A stretch of 10,768 nucleotides of DNA, taken from Cyanobium sp. M55B138. Its GTDB lineage: Bacteria > Cyanobacteriota > Cyanobacteriia > PCC-6307 > Cyanobiaceae. The translations under genes were made by a program, and so were the position numbers. Positions 7,288 to 10,768 of this stretch are shown one piece after another. Where the stretch lies: positions 1 through 10,768 of the forward strand of contig JAGYNF010000039.1 of the NCBI GenBank assembly GCA_018400215.1. The letters are read 5' to 3'. Each line of letters begins with the position of its first letter. The stretch's first letter is position 1. The notes under the pieces were generated by a model that did not search any database, had not been told where the DNA came from, and saw only the letters and a program-made list of their open reading frames with translations.

Positions 7288-8126
7288 CCGCGGGAATCCG
7301 ACGTGTCCTTGGCCACGCTACGCCCACTGGGCTTGGCCAGGGCATCACTGAGCAGATCGTGAAGGCGACTGCTGGTGATCGGCCGCTCCAGCCGCCCCTG
7401 GCAGGCCAGCGACAGGGTGCCGGTCTCCTCCGACACCACGATGGCCAGGCAGCGATCGAAGCGCTCGGTGAGCCCAAGGGCCGCCAGATGGCGGGTGCCA
7501 TAGCGGTTGATGCCCTGGCGCGAGAGGGGCAGGATCACCCCGGCCGCCAGGATCCGGTTGGCCTTCACCAGCACGGCGCCGTCATGCAACGGCGTGTCGG
7601 CGGCAAACAGGTTGAGCAGCAGATCCACCGAGAGCTGGGCATCGAGCGGAATGCCGGGGTTGAGGAAGTCTTCCGGCCGCAGGTCACTGCCCAGATCCAC
7701 AACGATCAACGCCCCGCGTCGGGCCTGGGAGAGGCGGCCGGCCGCCTCACTGAGCAGGGCCACCGAACCGGAGGCAAGCTGGTCGCGGTTGCGATTGCCG
7801 AACAACAGCCCCAACCGACCGGTGCCGAGCAGCTCCATCAGGCGCCGCAATTCACCCTGCCAGAGAATGGCCAGGGCCAGGCTGCAGGCCAACACCAGGG
7901 CGTCCACCAGCTTGGAGGTGAGCGGCAGGTCGGCGTAGCGATGCACGAACCAGGCAAACCCCACCAGCAGGAGGTAGCCACGCAACAGCCACAGGGTGCG
8001 TGCCTCGGTGACCCTGCCCAGCACCACCAGCCCCAGGGCGGTGGCAAAGAACAGATCCAGCAACAGGCGCAGGTCGACCAGCCTCAGCAGGAAACCGAGC
8101 CAGTGCCCACCCACGCCATCATCCAA
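7284..8126 (-). CDS. cdaA: Diadenylate cyclase CdaA (c-di-AMP synthase)
   Basis: A membrane-bound DisA_N-domain enzyme (280 residues) that condenses two ATP to cyclic di-AMP, linked to osmotic and potassium control and to night survival in cyanobacteria. Three hydrophobic segments lie at about 21-38, 44-61 and 73-89, the CdaA arrangement. The cyclase domain follows with LHDGAVLV (DGA at 182-184), [14 protein letters not shown] (211-218) and [13 protein letters not shown]. The usual RHR motif reads Arg212-His213-Leu214 here, so one phosphate-contacting Arg is missing. The start is TTG at 8126, 9 bases after the lysA stop, with GGACAGG close upstream. GTG at 8114 is an alternative. The stop overlaps the uppS start (ATGA). 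The neighbourhood with uppS and lysA fits a cell-envelope theme. No CdaR partner gene is present in the window. Confidence 0.93.
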   Translation of the reverse strand: MDDGVGGHWLGFLLRLVDLRLLLDLFFATALGLVVLGRVTEARTLWLLRGYLLLVGFAWFVHRYADLPLTSKLVDALVLACSLALAILWQGELRRLMELLGTGRLGLLFGNRNRDQLASGSVALLSEAAGRLSQARRGALIVVDLGSDLRPEDFLNPGIPLDAQLSVDLLLNLFAADTPLHDGAVLVKANRILAAGVILPLSRQGINRYGTRHLAALGLTERFDRCLAIVVSEETGTLSLACQGRLERPITSSRLHDLLSDALAKPSGRSVAKDTSDSRG

Positions 8127-8135
8127 ACCTGTCCG

Positions 8136-9506
8136 TCACACTACCGGCGTCAGGCGTGCTGGCAGCACGTCGTAGCGCAGTAGGTCTTCCGGCTGCTCGC
8201 GGCGCTGCACCAGGTCGGCTTGCCCGTCGTGCACGAGCACGGCCGCCGGCCGCGGAATGCGGTTGTAATTGGAGCCCATCGAGGTGTTGTAGGCACCGGT
8301 GGCCATCACCGCGATCACCTCGCCACTGGTGGCCGGCGGCAGCGCCACATCCTTGAGCAGCACATCCCCCGACTCACAGTGTTTGCCGGCCAGGGTCACC
8401 GTTTCGGTGGCCTCGGCGGCGGGCCGGTCTGCCAGCACGGCGGTGTAGAGCGACCCGTAGGTGATCGGCCGGGGGTTGTCGCTCATGCCCCCATCAACCG
8501 AGAGATAGGTGCGCAGGCCGGGAATCTCCTTGCGGCTGCCGATTGTGTAGAGGGTCACACCGGCCGTGGCCACCAGGGAGCGGCCGGGCTCACACAGCAG
8601 CCGTGGCAAGGCCAGGTCCCTGGTGCGGCAGGCCTCCACCACGGCCGTGGCCACCGCGGCCACCCAGGCATCGATGCTCGGCGGGTCGTCGCTGGTCACG
8701 TAGCGGATGCCCAGGCCACCGCCCACGTTGAGGTCGCTCACCGGGTGGCCGAGGGAGCGGGCCAGCTGCAGGGCATCGGCCATGACCCCCGCCAGATCGC
8801 GGTGGGGCTGGAGCTCAAAAATCTGGGAGCCGATATGGGCGTGCAGGCCGGTGAGTCGGCCCCAGCTGCAGCCGGCCAGGTGGCGCAGCACCGTCTCCAG
8901 CTGGTCGGGATCAAAACCGAATTTGCTGTCGAGGTGGCCGGTGCGGATGTACTCGTGGGTGTGGCACTCGATGCCGGGGGTAAAGCGCAGCATCAACCGC
9001 ACCGGCTCGGCCAACCCCGGTGCCAGGGCACTGAGCAGCTCGATATCCCGCCAGTTGTCGAGCACCACGGTGACCCCCTGCTGGGCCGCCAGGGCCAGTT
9101 CCTCCAGGCTCTTGTTGTTGCCGTGCAACACGATCCGCTCGGCCGGCATCCCCCCCTCGAGGGCCGTGATCAGCTCTCCAGCCGACACGGCATCGAGCCC
9201 CAGCCCCTCCGACGCCACCAGGGCCGTGATCGCCAGGGAGCTGTTGGCCTTGGAGGCATAGATCGCCAGGGCAGGGCCGGGGTAGTGGCGCTCCAGCGCC
9301 TGCCGGTAGGCCGCGCAGGTGGCCCGCAGGGTGGCCTCATCCAGCACATACAGGGGGGTGCCATAGCAGCGGGCCAGGTCGCTCAGCCGGCAGCCCCCCA
9401 CCTGCAGATGGCCTTCGCCGTCGAGGCGGGTGCTGAGCGGCGCCAGGTTGCGGTTGGGGCTGGCCAGATCCACGCTGGCCTCGTAGGGCTGGCTGGAGAT
9501 CACCAT
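8136..9506 (-). CDS. lysA: Diaminopimelate decarboxylase
   Basis: A 456-residue PLP enzyme (fold type III) that decarboxylates meso-diaminopimelate to L-lysine. The PLP lysine is in AIYASKANSS (Lys86). Other family motifs are GLHAHIGSQI (221-229), LNVGGGLGIRY (glycine-rich phosphate loop, 262-266), EPGRSLV (306), the inter-subunit cysteine motif KHCESGD (Cys377) and MATGAYNTSMGSNYN (Tyr406). The open frame extends upstream to 9902, but that stretch is antisense to rimI and has no family similarity. The ATG at 9506 is the first reasonable start; it lacks a strong Shine-Dalgarno. A GTG at 9473 with CGAGG just upstream is an alternative that would remove 11 residues. It is the first gene of the minus-strand train, with cdaA 9 bases downstream. 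Confidence 0.96.
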   Translation of the reverse strand: MVISSQPYEASVDLASPNRNLAPLSTRLDGEGHLQVGGCRLSDLARCYGTPLYVLDEATLRATCAAYRQALERHYPGPALAIYASKANSSLAITALVASEGLGLDAVSAGELITALEGGMPAERIVLHGNNKSLEELALAAQQGVTVVLDNWRDIELLSALAPGLAEPVRLMLRFTPGIECHTHEYIRTGHLDSKFGFDPDQLETVLRHLAGCSWGRLTGLHAHIGSQIFELQPHRDLAGVMADALQLARSLGHPVSDLNVGGGLGIRYVTSDDPPSIDAWVAAVATAVVEACRTRDLALPRLLCEPGRSLVATAGVTLYTIGSRKEIPGLRTYLSVDGGMSDNPRPITYGSLYTAVLADRPAAEATETVTLAGKHCESGDVLLKDVALPPATSGEVIAVMATGAYNTSMGSNYNRIPRPAAVLVHDGQADLVQRREQPEDLLRYDVLPARLTPVV

Positions 9507-9552
9507 GACCGGACCACAAACGTTGAAACACGAATGTAAGGAACCCGGCGGG
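9507..9552. promoter_or_regulatory. Very short divergent start region between lysA and rimI
   Basis: Only 46 bases separate the chosen lysA ATG (minus, 9506) and rimI ATG (plus, 9553). The stretch is less GC-rich than its surroundings. TTGAAA at 9523-9528 on the plus strand resembles a -35 element but has no good -10 before rimI. On the minus strand TACATT lies near 9530-9535 as a weak -10. The two promoters probably lie partly inside the opposite genes. No operator was recognised. Confidence 0.3.
9538..9542 (+). promoter_or_regulatory. Shine-Dalgarno site of rimI
   Basis: AAGGA ends ten bases before the ATG at 9553. It is the only good Shine-Dalgarno match near the possible rimI starts and favours this ATG over the in-frame ATG at 9505, which overlaps the lysA start codon on the other strand. 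Confidence 0.45.
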
Positions 9553-10041
9553 ATGCCGACCGTGCCCCCTGGGCCAGTCGGCCAGCCCACCCCGCTTGGG
9601 CCCGAGCACGGCGAGGCCTGCCTGGAGCTCGACCGGCTCTGCCTGGGTGGGTTTTGGAGTGCCGGGCAGTGGAACCGCGAACTGGCCGACCCGCAGCGGC
9701 CGGGGCTGGGGCTCTGGCGGAACGGCCAACTCCAGGCCATGGCCTGTGGCTGGCTGGTGGTGGATGAGCTGCACATCACCCTGGTGGCCGTGGCCCCCGG
9801 CCAGCGGCGCCAGGGGCTGGGCCGGCTGCTGGTGCGGGCCCTGCTGGTCAGCGGCCACGGCCGCGGCGCCGTGCGGGCCACGCTGGAGGTGGGCAGCGGC
9901 AACGGCCCCGCCGTGGCCCTCTACCGCTCGCTCGGCTTTGTGGATGCGGGCATCCGTCGCGGCTACTACCGCACGGGCGAGGACGCTCTGGTGCAATGGC
10001 TGGAACTCACGGCGGTCCCAGTTCCGCTGGCTGCGGAATAG
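9553..10041 (+). CDS. rimI: Ribosomal-protein-alanine N-acetyltransferase RimI-like (GNAT)
   Basis: A 162-residue GNAT acetyltransferase of the RimI type, which acetylates the N-terminal alanine of ribosomal protein S18 in E. coli. The acetyl-CoA loop is VAVAPGQRRQGLGRLLVRAL (Q84-R-R-Q-G-L-G90). RimI-type blocks follow: ATLEVGSGNGPAVALYRSLG (Glu112 equivalent to the catalytic Glu, Asn117) and IRRGYYRTGEDAL. The ATG at 9553 has AAGGA upstream and starts close to the domain. An in-frame ATG at 9505 would add 16 residues without similarity and would overlap the lysA start. It is divergent from lysA and followed by clpC 219 bases later. Substrate identity is inferred from family; GNATs of this subgroup can have other targets. 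Confidence 0.85.
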   Translation: MPTVPPGPVGQPTPLGPEHGEACLELDRLCLGGFWSAGQWNRELADPQRPGLGLWRNGQLQAMACGWLVVDELHITLVAVAPGQRRQGLGRLLVRALLVSGHGRGAVRATLEVGSGNGPAVALYRSLGFVDAGIRRGYYRTGEDALVQWLELTAVPVPLAAE

Positions 10042-10082
10042 GCCCATGGGTGGCCACACCTTGGGCGAGGCAGGCATGGGCC
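10041..10082 (+). terminator. Inverted repeat after rimI, possible terminator
   Basis: GGCCCATG at 10041-10048 and CATGGGCC at 10075-10082 form a perfect 8-bp inverted repeat with a 26-base loop. Inside the loop GGTG (10049-10052) and CACC (10057-10060) can form a smaller hairpin. It starts on the last base of the rimI stop codon. No run of T follows (the next bases are AAAACAGG), so a standard intrinsic terminator is not shown; it could also protect the 3' end of the message. Confidence 0.3.
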
Positions 10083-10090
10083 AAAACAGG

Positions 10091-10099
10091 TGTGGATAA
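10091..10099 (-). promoter_or_regulatory. DnaA-box match
   Basis: TGTGGATAA on the plus strand is the exact complement of TTATCCACA, the strict DnaA-box consensus. It is a single site at the left edge of an AT-rich block in an otherwise GC-rich window and upstream of clpC. It may be a DnaA-responsive control site, or chance. I saw no cluster of boxes, so it is not called an origin. Confidence 0.4.
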
Positions 10100-10100
10100 C

Positions 10101-10150
10101 CGGTTTTCTTATTGCTTATTTAGCCCAATAAGGGTGGTTATTTTGCATTG
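10101..10150 (+). promoter_or_regulatory. AT-rich block with repeated CTTATT motifs, likely clpC promoter region
   Basis: This is the most AT-rich stretch in the window. CTTATT occurs directly repeated at 10108-10113 and 10115-10120 (7-base period), inverted as AATAAG at 10127-10132, and in part again as TTATT at 10138-10142. The second copy and AATAAG can form a 6-bp stem with loop TAGCCC, or AATAA can pair with the later TTATT. TTGCTT (10112-10117) and TATTTT (10139-10144) are weak -35/-10-like elements with a too-long spacer. A promoter for clpC is expected here; its exact position cannot be set. Confidence 0.35.
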
Positions 10151-10152
10151 AA

Positions 10153-10189
10153 GGGCGATCTCGCCCCTGCTGCAGCAGGGGATCTGCCC
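10153..10189 (+). promoter_or_regulatory. 18-bp palindrome and hairpin in the clpC upstream region
   Basis: CCCCTGCTGCAGCAGGGG at 10164-10181 is a perfect palindrome and as RNA gives a 7-bp GC-rich stem with a TGCA loop. Flanking GGGCGAT (10153-10159) and ATC-T-GCCC (10182-10189) can extend it with one bulge. GGGCGA (10153-10158) can instead pair with TCGCCC (10161-10166), which would break the main stem. No T-tract follows, so it is more likely a leader structure or protein-binding dyad than a terminator. Confidence 0.4.
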
Positions 10190-10260
10190 CATGCACCCCA
10201 ACCTCCACGGCTAGCCAGTCAACCCTGATAGGTTGGATGAACGTGAAACAGGTCCGCCCC

Positions 10261-10768
10261 ATGTTCGAGCGGTTTACCGAGAAGGCCATCAAGGTGATCA
10301 TGCTGGCCCAAGAGGAGGCGCGCCGGCTGGGTCACAACTTTGTGGGCACCGAGCAGATCCTCCTGGGGCTGATCGGCGAGGGCACCGGCGTCGCCGCCAA
10401 GGTGCTCAAATCCATGGGGGTGAACCTCAAGGATGCCCGGGTGGAGGTGGAGAAGATCATCGGCCGCGGCTCCGGCTTCGTGGCGGTGGAAATCCCCTTC
10501 ACCCCCCGGGCCAAGCGGGTGCTGGAGCTCTCCCTGGAGGAGGCCCGCCAGCTCGGCCACAACTACATCGGCACCGAGCACCTGCTGCTGGGGCTGATCC
10601 GCGAGGGCGAGGGCGTCGCCGCCCGGGTGCTCGAAAACCTGGGCGTGGATCTGGCCAAGGTGCGCACCCAGGTGATTCGCATGCTGGGCGAAACCGCCGA
10701 GGTCGCCTCCGGTGGCGGTGGTGGCAAGGGCTCCACCAAAACCCCCACCCTCGATGATCCCCCTCCAG
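10261..10768 (+). CDS. clpC: Clp protease ATPase subunit ClpC (3' end outside window)
   Basis: The first 169 codons of ClpC, the Hsp100 AAA+ unfoldase that feeds ClpP-type peptidases and is essential in cyanobacteria. The start [20 protein letters not shown] is typical of cyanobacterial and plastid ClpC. Two Clp_N repeats are seen, with [17 protein letters not shown] at 25-41 and [17 protein letters not shown] at 100-116. A Gly-rich linker begins at 150 and the AAA domains lie beyond the window. The ATG at 10261 matches the family start. An in-frame ATG at 10237, with AGG four bases upstream, would add MNVKQVRP; it has the better ribosome-binding context, so the true start is open. The upstream 219 bases contain the DnaA-box match, AT-rich block and palindrome. 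Confidence 0.97.
   Translation, partial: MFERFTEKAIKVIMLAQEEARRLGHNFVGTEQILLGLIGEGTGVAAKVLKSMGVNLKDARVEVEKIIGRGSGFVAVEIPFTPRAKRVLELSLEEARQLGHNYIGTEHLLLGLIREGEGVAARVLENLGVDLAKVRTQVIRMLGETAEVASGGGGGKGSTKTPTLDDPPP
10333..10623 (+). repeat. Internal Clp_N duplication visible at DNA level
   Basis: The blocks beginning at 10333 and 10558 (each starting CACAAC) encode the same part of the two Clp_N repeats and are offset by exactly 225 bases (75 codons). They share long identical stretches such as CTGGGGCTGATC and GGCGTCGCCGCC. This is the normal ClpC domain duplication kept similar by codon bias, not a mobile or tandem DNA repeat. Confidence 0.8.

Noticed and set aside
8220..9539. 439-codon open frame on the plus strand
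   Set aside because: It is wholly antisense to lysA, rich in His/Gln/Gly/Arg as expected for the complement of GC-rich coding DNA, and shows no family motif.
9507..9902. 132-residue N-terminal extension of lysA
   Set aside because: It lies antisense to rimI and has no similarity to diaminopimelate decarboxylases; the family-sized protein starts at or just after 9506.
1..10768. HIP1 (GCGATCGC) sites as a cyanobacterial marker
   Set aside because: I found near matches such as GCGATCGG and GCGATCGA but no perfect octamer, which fits a picocyanobacterium but gives no feature to call.
1..10768. CRISPR arrays, tRNA/rRNA genes, insertion sequences, phage or defence genes
   Set aside because: No regularly spaced repeats, no tRNA-like cloverleaf sequence, no transposase or integrase motifs were seen on either strand.

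Overview
The window looks like chromosome from a GC-rich picocyanobacterium (Cyanobium / Synechococcus type). This is an inference. It rests on a ClpC start ([10 protein letters not shown]) typical of cyanobacterial and plastid ClpC, an OprB-type porin, and a gene order around lysA, cdaA, uppS, bioB, trhO and rimI, clpC that I recall from alpha-cyanobacteria. No RNA gene, insertion sequence or CRISPR array was seen.

Layout: (1) Bases 1-1275 (+) hold an OprB-family outer-membrane porin whose start lies left of the window. It converges on the next genes with only 21 bases between stop codons. (2) Bases 1297-9506 (-) form one long, tightly packed gene train. In reading order it is lysA (lysine from meso-diaminopimelate), cdaA (membrane diadenylate cyclase), uppS (undecaprenyl diphosphate synthase), bioB (biotin synthase), trhO (tRNA U34 hydroxylase), a glutathione S-transferase fused to DUF952, a decayed glutaminase-like remnant, a DUF2459 exported protein, a GNAT-like protein, and a coiled-coil/J-domain protein. 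Junctions up to the GST fusion are overlaps or short gaps, which suggests a polycistronic, translationally coupled unit. (3) Divergently, rimI (+, 9553-10041) shares a very short start region with lysA. (4) Bases 10042-10260 are the only sizeable gene-free stretch. They hold an inverted repeat after rimI, a perfect DnaA-box match, an AT-rich block of repeated CTTATT motifs, and an 18-bp perfect palindrome in what would be the clpC leader. (5) Bases 10261-10768 (+) are the first 169 codons of clpC, with both Clp_N repeats.

Most of the window is housekeeping: cell-wall and lysine metabolism, a nucleotide second messenger, cofactor synthesis, tRNA modification and proteostasis. I see no convincing new multi-gene system. 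The points worth a second look are the frameshifted glutaminase-like remnant, the GST-DUF952 fusion, a non-canonical RHR motif in CdaA, and the structured, DnaA-box-bearing region upstream of clpC.
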